Source of the DNA: Fen-1058 sp964398185
Lineage (GTDB): Bacteria > Chloroflexota > Anaerolineae > Fen-1058
Reading direction: 5' to 3'
Assembly (NCBI GenBank): GCA_964398185.1
Contig: CAYNML010000009.1
Span: 45,474-109,473 of the forward strand
Length of the DNA stretch: 64,000 nt
Shown: positions 43,643 to 52,329 of the stretch, piece by piece
How the letters are laid out: every line of letters begins with the position of its first letter
Position numbering within the stretch: the stretch's first letter is position 1
Notes under the pieces: model-generated
Database searches by the model: none
The model's input: only the letters and a program-made list of their open reading frames with translations
Told to the model about the DNA's origin: nothing
Made by a program: the position numbers and the translations under genes

Positions 43643-45397
43643 ATGACGAACTATCAGTTCAGCCTGCTCGCAGTGCTGCCGTTGATCGCCGCTTTCGTCG
43701 CGCTCCTCATTGCAATCTATGCGTGGCGCATGCGACCGAAACGCGGGGCGACGGCCGCCGCCTGGCTCGCCGCCATGACCATGATCTGGTCGCTGGGCTA
43801 TGCCCTGGAAATCGCGGCCGTCGATCTGCCCACCAAACTCTTCTGGGCCAAGGTGCAATACATCGGCATTGCTGCCGTGCCATTATGCTGGCTGCTGTTC
43901 GCCGTCGCGTACGCGGGACGCGATCAGTGGCTAACGCCCCGCAACATCGCGCTGGCAAGTATCATCCCCGCTCTGACGATCCTGGCCGCTTTCACCAACG
44001 ATCTTCACGGATTGATCTGGACCACGGTTGATCTCGATCCAGCTGGCAATGCCATGCCGTTGCTGCTGGAGCATGGCGCGTGGTTCTGGATCTACTGGCT
44101 CTACTCGCAAGTCGTGGTCTTGTCCGGCACCATCATTCTGATCCGCACCCTGGCCGGGGCGCGGCGTCCCTATCGCTGGCAGGCCAGCTTGATTCTGCTG
44201 GCGGCGTTATTGCCGTGGCTGGGCAACTTCCTCTATGTCAGCGGCCTGAATCCCGTTGCGCCGCTGGATCTAACGCCGTTCGCCTTTGTGCTGTCAGAAG
44301 CCGCCATAGTGCTGGCCCTGTCGCGCTTCCGCCTGCTCTCACTGACTCCTGTGGCGCAGGCCACCGTGATCGAGAACCTGAACGACAGTGTGCTGGTATT
44401 CGACGAACAACACAATCTCGTCGATCTCAATCCCAGCGCGCAGCAACTGTTAGGCGTGACCACGGCAGCGATCGGGCAGCCGGCCCACCAGCTGTTCGAG
44501 CGCTGGCCCGCGCTGCTGGAGCGCTATCGATCCACTTCGGAGCAACGCGCCGAAATCCGCGTGGGCCGCGGCGCCGACCGGCGCGATTTTGAACTGCGCT
44601 TCGCGCCGCTGAAAGACGGGCGGGGGCGCTCACTTGGGCGCGTGCTGCTGGTCCATGACGTCACCGAACTGGTCGACGCGCGCGATCGAGCCTTGGCAGC
44701 CAGCCACCTGAAAAGCGAACTGCTGGCCCGCGTCAGCCACGAGCTGCGCACGCCGCTCAGCGCCATCCTGGGCTACACGGAGCTGCTGCTGGACGGCAGC
44801 TTCGGCGACCTGGCCGAGCCGCAGCGCCAGGCCATCCTGGAGATGATGGGCAGCTCACAGGAACTGACTATTCTGGTCAACGAACTATTGGATACAGCAC
44901 AGTTGGAAGCCGGCGCCCTGCAGCTGCGTATCCGACCGTTCGATCCGGGCGAGCTGCTGCAGCGCGTGGAGAATACCCTGGCGGTGCTGGCGCGTAACAA
45001 GGGCCTGGCCCTGACCACGTCGCTCGATCCCGCTTTGCCGGAAATCCTGCAGGGCGACGAATCGCGCCTGCGCCAACTGCTGATCAATCTGATCGGCAAC
45101 GCCATCAAATTCACCGAAAGCGGCGCCGTGCAGGCCCGACTCTATCGCGTTGACGATCACTGGTGGGCGCTGGCAGTCAGCGACACCGGCCCCGGCATTC
45201 CGGCTGACGCGCGTCAGTATATCTTTGAGCCCTTCCGGCAGGTGGACGGTTCCATCACGCGCGAGTATCGCGGCACCGGCCTGGGTTTATCCATTGTCAA
45301 ACGTCTGGTAGAATTGATGGGCGGCACGGTCAGTCTGGACAGTGAGGCGGGGCGCGGCAGCACGTTTACGCTCACCCTGCCCCTGCAGCCTGATTAG
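43643..45397 (+). CDS. 7TM-PAS sensor histidine kinase
   Basis: 584 residues from the ATG at 43643 (MTNYQFSLLAVLPL). Seven helices fill about 1-225, with features of the HisKA-7TM sensor (LEIAAVDLPTKLFWAKVQYIG, PRNIALASIIPALTILAAFTNDLHGLIW). A PAS-like region (240-350, NDSVLVFDEQHNLVDLNPSAQQLLG) follows, then ARVSHELRTPLSAILGY near 367 and the HATPase with NLIGNAIKF, DTGPGIP and GTGLGLSI. Stop is 9 bases before a receiver-domain gene: a two-component pair. The 147 bases before the start hold only short ACGAAT repeats. Confidence 0.9.
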   Translation: MTNYQFSLLAVLPLIAAFVALLIAIYAWRMRPKRGATAAAWLAAMTMIWSLGYALEIAAVDLPTKLFWAKVQYIGIAAVPLCWLLFAVAYAGRDQWLTPRNIALASIIPALTILAAFTNDLHGLIWTTVDLDPAGNAMPLLLEHGAWFWIYWLYSQVVVLSGTIILIRTLAGARRPYRWQASLILLAALLPWLGNFLYVSGLNPVAPLDLTPFAFVLSEAAIVLALSRFRLLSLTPVAQATVIENLNDSVLVFDEQHNLVDLNPSAQQLLGVTTAAIGQPAHQLFERWPALLERYRSTSEQRAEIRVGRGADRRDFELRFAPLKDGRGRSLGRVLLVHDVTELVDARDRALAASHLKSELLARVSHELRTPLSAILGYTELLLDGSFGDLAEPQRQAILEMMGSSQELTILVNELLDTAQLEAGALQLRIRPFDPGELLQRVENTLAVLARNKGLALTTSLDPALPEILQGDESRLRQLLINLIGNAIKFTESGAVQARLYRVDDHWWALAVSDTGPGIPADARQYIFEPFRQVDGSITREYRGTGLGLSIVKRLVELMGGTVSLDSEAGRGSTFTLTLPLQPD

Positions 45398-45406
45398 GAA
45401 AAAACC

Positions 45407-45796
45407 ATGACCCAACCTGTGGCTCTGATCATCGAAGACGATCCCAAACTGTGCACCATCTATGAAACGGTGGTGACGCAGGCCGGATATGCGGTTGAAG
45501 TCATCCGGCGTGGCGATGAAGCGTTGAAGCGGTTGTCCACCGTGAAACCCAGCCTGATCCTGCTGGACATTCACTTACCCTACGTTTCCGGCCTTGAACT
45601 ACTCAAGGTCATCCGCGCCACAGAAGCGCTGACCAACCTCCCCGTCATCGTGCTGACGGCCGATCTCTACATGGCCGAGTCGGCCGAAGGTCTGGCCGAC
45701 TACGTCTTGATCAAATCATTTGGCGTGTCACGTCTGCGCGAATTGGTCAACAAGTTGGCCAGCACCTCAGAAATTGGCAGCGCCCAGGCGACGTGA
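45407..45796 (+). CDS. Single-domain response regulator
   Basis: 129 residues, receiver only. Acidic pocket IIEDDPK (Asp11-Asp12), phospho-acceptor Asp54 in LILLDIHLP, Thr in IVLTAD, conserved Lys in VLIKSF. No output domain, so it likely signals by protein contact. It follows the 7TM kinase by 9 bases and its last 97 bases overlap the convergent peptidase gene. Confidence 0.92.
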   Translation: MTQPVALIIEDDPKLCTIYETVVTQAGYAVEVIRRGDEALKRLSTVKPSLILLDIHLPYVSGLELLKVIRATEALTNLPVIVLTADLYMAESAEGLADYVLIKSFGVSRLRELVNKLASTSEIGSAQAT

Positions 45797-46926
45797 TCAT
45801 CGCGCCCCGTCATCGTTTCCGCACAAAACAGTGAATTGACGATGGCCTCTTCCACGGCTTCCACCGCCGCGCGAAACAAGCCCGCCAGCGCCTTTGCTTC
45901 GTCGATCACGATCGTGTGCGTCCCCACCAGCCCGATCGGTTCGTGCTCAACCCGATTGACCGTACTGAACCCGATGACGAAATCGCCGCTGCCGTGGCCG
46001 TAATGGCTGCCGACGCGCGCCAACCCGGCGCCGGCCCGCACACACAGTCGATGCAGTTGGCGCGCATCGAGCGGCGCATCCGTCGCCAGCACGATCATGA
46101 TCGAGCCTTTGTCATCCGTCATGCCCGAGTGTCGCGAAGCGTGTCGGGCATCCATGTCATTAAGTAACGCGGTCTGCGCATGGGATTGCTGGATTCCCGC
46201 CAACGGCGCGCGGGAATGACTGGGCGGCTGTAACGATCGACCGATCGGCACACCGGCGATCACCAGATCGCTGGCCCTCCCAAAATTCGACTGCACCAGC
46301 GCGCCCAGCGTGAAGCCGCCCAACTCGATCGGCAGCACGCGACTCGCCGTGCCGATGCCGCCCTTCCAGCCGAAGCACATCGTCCCGGCGCCTGCGCCCA
46401 CGGCGCCTTCAGCCACTGCGCCATCTGAAGCCGATTCGATCGCCGCGAAGACGTGAGCGGCGCGCACATGCCGCCCTTGCAGATCGTTCAAATACCCATC
46501 GTTGGTTTCACCCACCACGACATTCACACTGCTGGTTGTGATACCAATATCGGGATTCTGCCGAATAGCGTACTGCACCAGCGCATCGGCCACCAGCCCA
46601 ACGTTGAGCGTGTTCGTCAGCGCGATGGGCGACTCGAGCACGCCCAATTCGCGCACTTGCTCGAAGCCCAGCACCTTGCCGAAGCCGTTGATCGTATGCC
46701 CGGCCGCGCCTACCTTTGATCGAAAAATGTTTTCCGCGTGCGGCAGAATCACCGTGACGCCGGTGCGCACCGGGCCAAGTCCGGGCTGCAACTTCCCCTC
46801 GCCATCGATCAGTGTGGTATGGCCCACGCGCACACCAGCCACATCGGTGATGGCATTGTGCGGCCCAGTCGTCAGTTCGCCGATGATGATCCCCGCCTCA
46901 CGTGCGCGCACACGCCGCGACGTCAT
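45700..46926 (-). CDS. P1-family aminopeptidase/esterase (DmpA-like) with repeat inserted next to its cleavage site
   Basis: 408 residues, N-terminal nucleophile hydrolase fold: HNAITDVAGVRVGHTTLIDG, RTGVTVILPHAENIF, ALTNTLNVGLVADAL, GAGTMCFGWKGGIGTASR. Autocleavage in this family is at Gly-Ser, here Gly274-Ser275 in DKGSIMIVLATDAPL; Ser275 becomes the nucleophile. Residues about 236-270 are encoded by a type B mosaic palindrome and have no counterpart in the family. The start overlaps hemW's stop by 4 bases. It may be secreted or cytoplasmic; no signal peptide is seen. The tail of about 20 residues past the usual end overlaps the receiver gene. Confidence 0.88.
   Translation of the reverse strand: MTSRRVRAREAGIIIGELTTGPHNAITDVAGVRVGHTTLIDGEGKLQPGLGPVRTGVTVILPHAENIFRSKVGAAGHTINGFGKVLGFEQVRELGVLESPIALTNTLNVGLVADALVQYAIRQNPDIGITTSSVNVVVGETNDGYLNDLQGRHVRAAHVFAAIESASDGAVAEGAVGAGAGTMCFGWKGGIGTASRVLPIELGGFTLGALVQSNFGRASDLVIAGVPIGRSLQPPSHSRAPLAGIQQSHAQTALLNDMDARHASRHSGMTDDKGSIMIVLATDAPLDARQLHRLCVRAGAGLARVGSHYGHGSGDFVIGFSTVNRVEHEPIGLVGTHTIVIDEAKALAGLFRAAVEAVEEAIVNSLFCAETMTGRDDHVAWALPISEVLANLLTNSRRRDTPNDLIKT
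46118..46220. repeat. Mosaic palindrome type B inside the P1 peptidase gene
   Basis: Ends GTCATGCCCG and CGGGAATGAC (one mismatch), with GTCGGGCATCCA and TGGATTCCCGCC inside, the same modules as at 17239-17336. It is translated in frame as about 34 residues without a stop. Confidence 0.8.
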
Positions 46927-48344
46927 GGCAAGAACTCCGCAAAGACGCGATTCCCCAGCAGGCGACCTTTCACCGTCAAGCGAATTCGTTCAGCGGTGGA
47001 TTCCAGCAAGCCCTGTTCAATCAACTGCTTAATTGTCGCGCCGTAAACTTCATCCAACTCCACGCCGAAGCGATCTTTGAAACGCGCACGCTCGACGCCT
47101 TCCTCGATCAGGCGCAGCCCCAACATCAGCGTCTCGCCCATCTCCAACGCCCGATCGATCGCCTCGACTTCGACGACGGCTTCACCCCCTTGCCCGATGC
47201 GTTCGAGGTACTCGCGTGGATGCAGCACGTTCGAATAACGCTTGCCGCCAAACGACGAATGCGCCCCGCAGCCAAAGCCGCAGTAAGGCTCGTTGCGCCA
47301 GTAGACGAGGTTGTGCCGTGAGGCGTGAGGTGTGAGGCGCAGCTCGCCGTGAGCGGCAAGTAACTCGCCGTGCGCGGCAAGNNNNNNNNNNNNNNNNNNN
47401 NNNNNNNNNNNNNNNNNNNNNNNNNNNNNNNNNNNNNNNNNNNNNNNNNNNNNNNNNNNNNNNNNNNNNNNNNNNNNNNNNGCGGCAAGTAACTCGCCGT
47501 GCGCGGCAAGCGCATCGAATGAATTCGATGCCTGATATGGCAAACCTGCTGAAGCAGGTTCAGTACGTCGCGCCCAATTCGAAATCTCGTAGTGCGCGAA
47601 CCCCGCCTGCGCCAGCATCTCCTGCGTCAACTCATACATCGCAGCGCCGTCGTCCTCTTCCGGTTCCGGCACGCGCCCGTTTTGCACCCAGCGCTGCAAG
47701 GCGGTGCGCGGCTCGATCTGCAGGCTGTACGCTGAGAGGTGATCGGGCTGCAGAGCGATCACTCGCTCCAACGTCGTGCGCCACTTCTCAAGCGGCTGAT
47801 CGGGCAGCCCGTAGATTAGATCCAGGTTCACGTTCTCGAAGCCAGCCCGGCGGGCCGCTTCATACGTCGCCACCGCATACGCAAACGAATGCCCGCGTCG
47901 CAATAGCTGTAACTCATCCTCATGGCTCGACTGCACCCCAAGGCTGAGGCGGTTGATCCCCAGCGATCGCAAGTGTGTGAAATACTGACGACTGACCATA
48001 GACCGCTGACCGCCATCTCTCGTCTGTTGTCCATCGTCCATCGTCGGATTTGCTTCCAGCGTCACCTCTGCCTCATCGTCCACCTCAAAGAACGTCCGCA
48101 CGGTCGTCAACAATCCGCCGATCAACTCCGCAGGCAGCAATGAGGGCGTGCCACCACCGAAATAGATCGACGGCACATTCATGCGCCCGATTCGTGCGGC
48201 TGTCGAAGCGATCTCTTCCGCGATCGCTTCGACATACGGCACATACAGCGACTTCATCCCGGCGTAAATGTTGAAATCGCAATACGAGCAGCGATGGTGG
48301 CAAAAGGGAATGTGAAGGTAGATGGCAATGTGGTGGTTGGTCAT
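46923..48344 (-). CDS. hemW: Radical SAM heme chaperone HemW (coproporphyrinogen dehydrogenase-like), interrupted by a gap and repeats
   Basis: N-terminal YLHIPFCHHRCSYCDFN holds the Cys15-x3-Cys19-x2-Cys22 cluster motif; then SIYFGGGTPSLLP, INRLSLGVQSSHEDEL, LIYGLPDQPLEKW, FAHYEISNWARR, RHNLVYWRNEPYCGFGCGAHS and ERIGQGGEAV. Two stretches are extra: a 63-bp heptad tract (residues about 100-120) between LEAN and YFTHLRSLG, and, between ISNWARR and SRHNLVYW, at least 50 residues of 21-bp repeats (LLAAHGE) cut by a 100-N gap. The ATG itself is in a heptad tract. Without those insertions it matches HemW. Whether it is functional depends on the gap. Confidence 0.85.
   Translation of the reverse strand: MTNHHIAIYLHIPFCHHRCSYCDFNIYAGMKSLYVPYVEAIAEEIASTAARIGRMNVPSIYFGGGTPSLLPAELIGGLLTTVRTFFEVDDEAEVTLEANPTMDDGQQTRDGGQRSMVSRQYFTHLRSLGINRLSLGVQSSHEDELQLLRRGHSFAYAVATYEAARRAGFENVNLDLIYGLPDQPLEKWRTTLERVIALQPDHLSAYSLQIEPRTALQRWVQNGRVPEPEEDDGAAMYELTQEMLAQAGFAHYEISNWARRTEPASAGLPYQASNSFDALAAHGELLAXXXXXXXXXXXXXXXXXXXXXXXXXXXXXXXXXXLAAHGELLAAHGELRLTPHASRHNLVYWRNEPYCGFGCGAHSSFGGKRYSNVLHPREYLERIGQGGEAVVEVEAIDRALEMGETLMLGLRLIEEGVERARFKDRFGVELDEVYGATIKQLIEQGLLESTAERIRLTVKGRLLGNRVFAEFLP
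47315..47510. repeat. 21-bp and 7-bp tandem array spanning the gap
   Basis: Heptads GCCGTGA, GGCGTGA, GGTGTGA, GGCGCAG, then three-heptad units (CTCGCCG, TGCGCGG, CAAGTAA) repeat up to the gap and resume after it. 29 bases at the contig end (47353-47381) recur at the next contig start (47482-47510). The true copy number is not known. Confidence 0.8.
47382..47481. other. Assembly gap (100 N) in hemW
   Basis: Fixed 100-N spacer in the middle of a tandem repeat; both flanks share 29 bases. The assembler could not count the copies. Confidence 0.9.
47512..47560. repeat. Two palindromes with TGAA loops inside hemW
   Basis: GCATCGAA-TGAA-TTCGATGC (47512-47531) and AACCTGC-TGAA-GCAGGTT (47543-47560), both with the 4-base loop TGAA. 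They sit at the end of the 21-bp array in frame with hemW. Confidence 0.75.
47985..48047. repeat. Nine-unit heptad tract inside hemW (63 bp = 21 codons)
   Basis: Units CTGACGA, CTGACCA, TAGACCG, CTGACCG, CCATCTC, TCGTCTG, TTGTCCA, TCGTCCA, TCGTCGG. Nine heptads make 63 bases, a multiple of 3, so the reading frame is kept. Confidence 0.75.
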
Positions 48345-48386
48345 TGGTTATTGGTTGTTGGTTGCTGGTTGCTGGCCGCTGGCTGC
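48331..48386. repeat. Eight-unit heptad tract carrying the hemW start codon
   Basis: Eight consecutive heptads all beginning TGG (from TGGTGGT to TGGCTGC). The hemW ATG is in the second unit (TGGTCAT on the plus strand). Confidence 0.85.
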
Positions 48387-48528
48387 GCGTAGCGTTTCTT
48401 CTTTATCAGATACCTCTGCCAATGCAGAGGTCATAGTGTATTGCCTATGCGAACGTGCTCTTCACAAGAACGCGACTGCGAGTATAAGCGCCGCCTCTCA
48501 ATGGGTCAAGCACTCAAGTGCGCTCTCT

Positions 48529-48570
48529 ATTACGCTTGACGCATTACGTTTTACGCGCCACGCAACACGC
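48529..48570. repeat. Six-unit heptad tract (ATTACGC-type) upstream of smc
   Basis: ATTACGC, TTGACGC, ATTACGT, TTTACGC, GCCACGC, AACACGC. The 295 bases between hemW and smc contain this tract, the tract above and the smc promoter; no gene is seen. Confidence 0.8.
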
Positions 48571-48601
48571 ACCTCACCCAGTGCATCCTTTATCTTGCCC
48601 C

Positions 48602-48630
48602 TTGCCCGTCGCCTTAAGACAAGGTACAAT
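48602..48630 (+). promoter_or_regulatory. Promoter of smc (probably leaderless)
   Basis: TTGCCC (48602-48607), 17-base spacer, TACAAT (48625-48630). The smc ATG starts 9 bases after the -10 box; no RBS. Confidence 0.6.
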
Positions 48631-48639
48631 GCCGCCGCT

Positions 48640-51600
48640 ATGCGACTGAAGCATCTCGAGATGCAAGGGTTCAAGACCTTTGCCACCAAGACTGAATTCG
48701 TCTTTCCCACCGGCATCACGGCCATCGTCGGCCCGAACGGCTCCGGAAAAAGCAACGTAGCCGATGGCCTGCGCTGGGTGTTGGGCGAACAGGTCTTCTC
48801 GGCGCTGCGCGCCAAGAAGACCGAAGACCTCATCTTCGCCGGCGGCGATGGCCGCCCCCGCGCGGGCATGGCCGAAGTGTACCTCACGCTCGACAATTCC
48901 GACGGCTTCTTCCCGATCGACTTCAATGAAGTGGTCGTAGGCCGCCGGGCTTATCGCGACGGCGAGAATGAATATCTGCTCAACGGCAGCAAAGTCCGCC
49001 TGCGCGATGTGAGCGAACTTCTCGCCAAGACTGGGCTGGCGCGCCGCACGTATACCGTCATCGGTCAGGGCATGGTCGATCAGGCGCTGGCCATCAACTC
49101 CGACGAGCGGCGCGCCTTGTTCGAGGAAGCTGCCGGCATTTCGCTCTATCGCCACAAACGCGAAGATGCGCTGAAGAAACTCGACGAGACGCGACGCAAC
49201 CTCGAACGGGTGCGCGACATTCTCGCCGAGATCGGCCCGCGCGTGCGCTCGATGGAACGGCAGGCGCAGCGCGCCCGCGACTACGCCCGCCTCTCCGCCG
49301 AACTGCAAGCCGCCGAGCGCATCTGGTTCGGCTATCACTGGGGCAAAGGCCAGGCCGCGCTGCGCGACGCGAAGGAAACCGTCGAGGCGCAGACAACCGT
49401 GTTGACCGCGCGCCGCGCCGAGATGGGCAGCTACAACGATCGTATTGAGACAGTGCGCAAGCAGCAGTTCGAGCTGCGCACGCAGGTCGGCGAATGGCAC
49501 CGCGCGTCGAGCGGACTGCACACGCAGGCCGAAGCGCTGCAGCGGCAGTTGGCCGTGCTGGAAGAACGTGCGCGATCGCTGCAGCAGCAGATCGATCAGA
49601 CGCAGAGCGATCAGGCCGCCCTCGAATCACAGTTGTCGGCGCAAGCCGATCGCGTTACGGCGGCCGAAGCGGAACTTAACGGCATCGTGGCGCGCTACGA
49701 GACGCAGGCCGCGGCCATCGCCACGGCGCAGGCCGCGTTAAGCGAACGTCAGACGCAGCGCAAGTCGTTGCAGCAATCACGCACTGAAGCGCAAACCGCG
49801 CTTCAGAAAGCCGAGCTCGCACTCGAAGATCGCCGCAACCGCCGGGCGCAGATCGCCGATCGGCGCACCGCCATCGACCAAGACCTCGCTGCGCACCACG
49901 CCGAGATTGCAGCCCAGCAGCAACGGCAAACCGAATTTGAAACGCAGCGCGCTGCCGTCGAATCCGATCTGAATGCGCTCGAAGCACAGCGCATCAATCT
50001 CTTGCAGCAGATCGATGCGCTGAGTATCGAACTCGACCAAGCGAAGCAGAGCGCCGCGCAGCGTGACACCGCGCTGGATGAAGCGCGCGCGGCGGAGAAT
50101 CGGCTGCGCGAGCGGCACGCCTTGTTGTCGGAGATGCGTTCGGCGCTGGGCGGTTTCGATGCGGGCACGCGCGCGGTCATGGGCGCGCAGCTGCGCGGCG
50201 TACGCGGCTTGTTGACCACCCTCATCGATGTAGAGCCCGCGTGGGAGCGCGCCATCGAAGCGGCGCTGGGTCAAGACATTCAAGCGATCGTCGTCGAGTC
50301 TGCGAGTATTGTGCCGGACGTGCGCGAGATATTGAGCAACAGCGACGGGCGCGTCTCGCTGCTGCCGCTGGCGGCGCGTGCCAAACCACCAGGGGATGAC
50401 GCGCCGATCGATCTACCGTCGAATGCGCGCGGCTGTCTGCCGTTTGGAGCGTGGCTGCATCGCGGCGCCATGACTGGCGGCGAAGGCAACGGCGGCGCGC
50501 CACACCCGATCGGCCCCCGGCTGCCCGACGGCTTGAAATTTGCGCCGGACGTCATCCAATGCAGCGACGACTTGCGCCCGGCCCTCGAAGCGCTGCTCAA
50601 GCAAGTGGTGCTGGTCGATTCATTAGGCGCTGCGGAAGCATTGCAGCCGCAATTGCCCGACGGCTATCGAATCGCCACACGCAGCGGCGAAGTGCTGCAC
50701 ACCACCGGGCTGATCACGGTGGGCCGCGCAGCAGGCTCCGGCGAATTCCTGGCGCGGGAACGTGAATGGCGCGAGCTGCCGGCGCGCATCGACGAGGCGG
50801 CGCGTCAGACGGAAGCGGCCCTGTATCAGCAAGCCGCCGCACTGCAGAACGTCGACGATGTGACGCGGCAGTTGGCGGCATTGAATGACGAAACGAAATT
50901 GGCTGAGAAGTCGATCGGAGCGAAGACGGACGAACGCCGCGCGATCGAACGCCAGATTGAAGACGTGCAGCGCGCCATCGATTGGCGGCAGGGTTTGATC
51001 GCACAGGCGCAGACCGAGATCGCGGCATTGAGCGATCAAGATGCGCAATTGCAAGTGGAAGAGGAACGCCTGCATGGTGAAATCGCGCAGCACACTGCCG
51101 CGATTCAACAAGCCGATTGGCAACTGAGCGAACTGCCGCTGGAGACGTTGGCGGCACAACTGACCGCGCTGCAAGCCGAAGCCGCTGTGTCCGATCAGCT
51201 GCGGCGCAGTCAGGCCAACGTCGTCGAGTCGTATCGATCGGGGCTGGAGCAGATGCGCGGACAGTTGCAGAACCGGCTCGAGCGTGCCAGCCAGATCGTG
51301 CAGGAGCGCGAAGCGATTGGGGCGCAGGTGGCTGACTTGCACCAACGCGAAGCGACGCTGCACGACGAACTCGCCGCCTTCACCCGTCAGATCGATCCGG
51401 CGGAAGCGCAGCTGCGCGAATTGGAGATCGATCAGAACCGGCTGGAGGGCGAAGAGCGCTCGGCGCGCAACCGCCTGAGCGATCTGGAACTGCTCTACAA
51501 TCAAGCCATGCTGGACATGGCGCGGCGCGAAGAAGAGCTCAATCACCTGCGCGCCCGCATCGACGAAGAGCTGGGCCTGGTGGAATTGGAAATGGCCGAT

Positions 51601-52329
51601 CTCAGCGGTCCGCAGCCGCTGCCGCTGAAGCCCATCGTATCGGAACTGCCCATTGTGGAGACGTTACCGGAAGGGTTGGAGCAGGAACTGCAGCGCATGA
51701 AGGCGCAGATTCGCCGCCTGGGTCCCGTCAACGCCGACGCGCAAAGCGAATACGAGGAAACCAAGCAGCGCTTTGAATTTTTGACGCAGCAATCGTCGGA
51801 CCTGGAACAGGCGATCGAGCAGTTGCAGCAGGTCATCGTCGAACTCGATCAATTGATGGAGACGTCGTTCCGCGAAACATTCCAGAAGATCGCAGAAGAG
51901 TTCAAGGGCATGTTCCAGAAATTGTTTGCCGGCGGCTCGGCCAAGCTGGTGCTGACCGATCCGGAGAACATCGCGGCGACGGGCGTGGAGATCATGGCGC
52001 GCCCGCCGGGCAAGAAACAGCAGGGGCTGGCGCTGTTGTCGGGCGGCGAGCGATCGTTGACCGCCGCCGCGCTGATGTTTGCCATCTTGAAAGTGAAACC
52101 GCCGCCGTTCTGCATCCTCGACGAAACCGACGCGGCGCTGGACGAGGCCAATGTGGGCCGCTTCCGTGACACGATCAAGGAATTGAGTAACGACACGCAG
52201 TTCGTGATCATCACGCACAATCGCGGCACCATCGAAGCCGCCGACACGATCTACGGCATCAGCATGGGCGCCGACTCGGCGTCGCGCGCCATCTCGCTGG
52301 AATTGGAAGCGGTGCAAAATGGCCGGTGA
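48640..52329 (+). CDS. smc: Chromosome segregation protein SMC
   Basis: 1229 residues from the ATG at 48640 (MRLKHLEMQGFKTF), the canonical SMC start; upstream codons are repeat sequence. Walker A GPNGSGKS is residues 31-38, the Q-loop region QGMVDQAL follows; long coiled coils (about 165-500 and 680-1030) flank a hinge (about 520-680, GVRGLLTTLIDVEPAWERAI). C-terminal head: signature LSGGERSLTAAALMFA near 1134 and Walker B CILDETDAALD near 1160. It organises and segregates the chromosome, normally with ScpA and ScpB, not seen here. Its last 11 bases overlap the cyclase gene. Confidence 0.97.
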   Translation: MRLKHLEMQGFKTFATKTEFVFPTGITAIVGPNGSGKSNVADGLRWVLGEQVFSALRAKKTEDLIFAGGDGRPRAGMAEVYLTLDNSDGFFPIDFNEVVVGRRAYRDGENEYLLNGSKVRLRDVSELLAKTGLARRTYTVIGQGMVDQALAINSDERRALFEEAAGISLYRHKREDALKKLDETRRNLERVRDILAEIGPRVRSMERQAQRARDYARLSAELQAAERIWFGYHWGKGQAALRDAKETVEAQTTVLTARRAEMGSYNDRIETVRKQQFELRTQVGEWHRASSGLHTQAEALQRQLAVLEERARSLQQQIDQTQSDQAALESQLSAQADRVTAAEAELNGIVARYETQAAAIATAQAALSERQTQRKSLQQSRTEAQTALQKAELALEDRRNRRAQIADRRTAIDQDLAAHHAEIAAQQQRQTEFETQRAAVESDLNALEAQRINLLQQIDALSIELDQAKQSAAQRDTALDEARAAENRLRERHALLSEMRSALGGFDAGTRAVMGAQLRGVRGLLTTLIDVEPAWERAIEAALGQDIQAIVVESASIVPDVREILSNSDGRVSLLPLAARAKPPGDDAPIDLPSNARGCLPFGAWLHRGAMTGGEGNGGAPHPIGPRLPDGLKFAPDVIQCSDDLRPALEALLKQVVLVDSLGAAEALQPQLPDGYRIATRSGEVLHTTGLITVGRAAGSGEFLAREREWRELPARIDEAARQTEAALYQQAAALQNVDDVTRQLAALNDETKLAEKSIGAKTDERRAIERQIEDVQRAIDWRQGLIAQAQTEIAALSDQDAQLQVEEERLHGEIAQHTAAIQQADWQLSELPLETLAAQLTALQAEAAVSDQLRRSQANVVESYRSGLEQMRGQLQNRLERASQIVQEREAIGAQVADLHQREATLHDELAAFTRQIDPAEAQLRELEIDQNRLEGEERSARNRLSDLELLYNQAMLDMARREEELNHLRARIDEELGLVELEMADLSGPQPLPLKPIVSELPIVETLPEGLEQELQRMKAQIRRLGPVNADAQSEYEETKQRFEFLTQQSSDLEQAIEQLQQVIVELDQLMETSFRETFQKIAEEFKGMFQKLFAGGSAKLVLTDPENIAATGVEIMARPPGKKQQGLALLSGGERSLTAAALMFAILKVKPPPFCILDETDAALDEANVGRFRDTIKELSNDTQFVIITHNRGTIEAADTIYGISMGADSASRAISLELEAVQNGR

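Noticed and set aside
47315..47510. CRISPR array in hemW
   Set aside because: Units are contiguous 21-mers with no spacers and are translated in frame; no cas genes are present.
48322..48639. Upstream extension of smc
   Set aside because: The extra 106 residues read through two heptad tracts and the promoter; canonical SMC begins at 48640.
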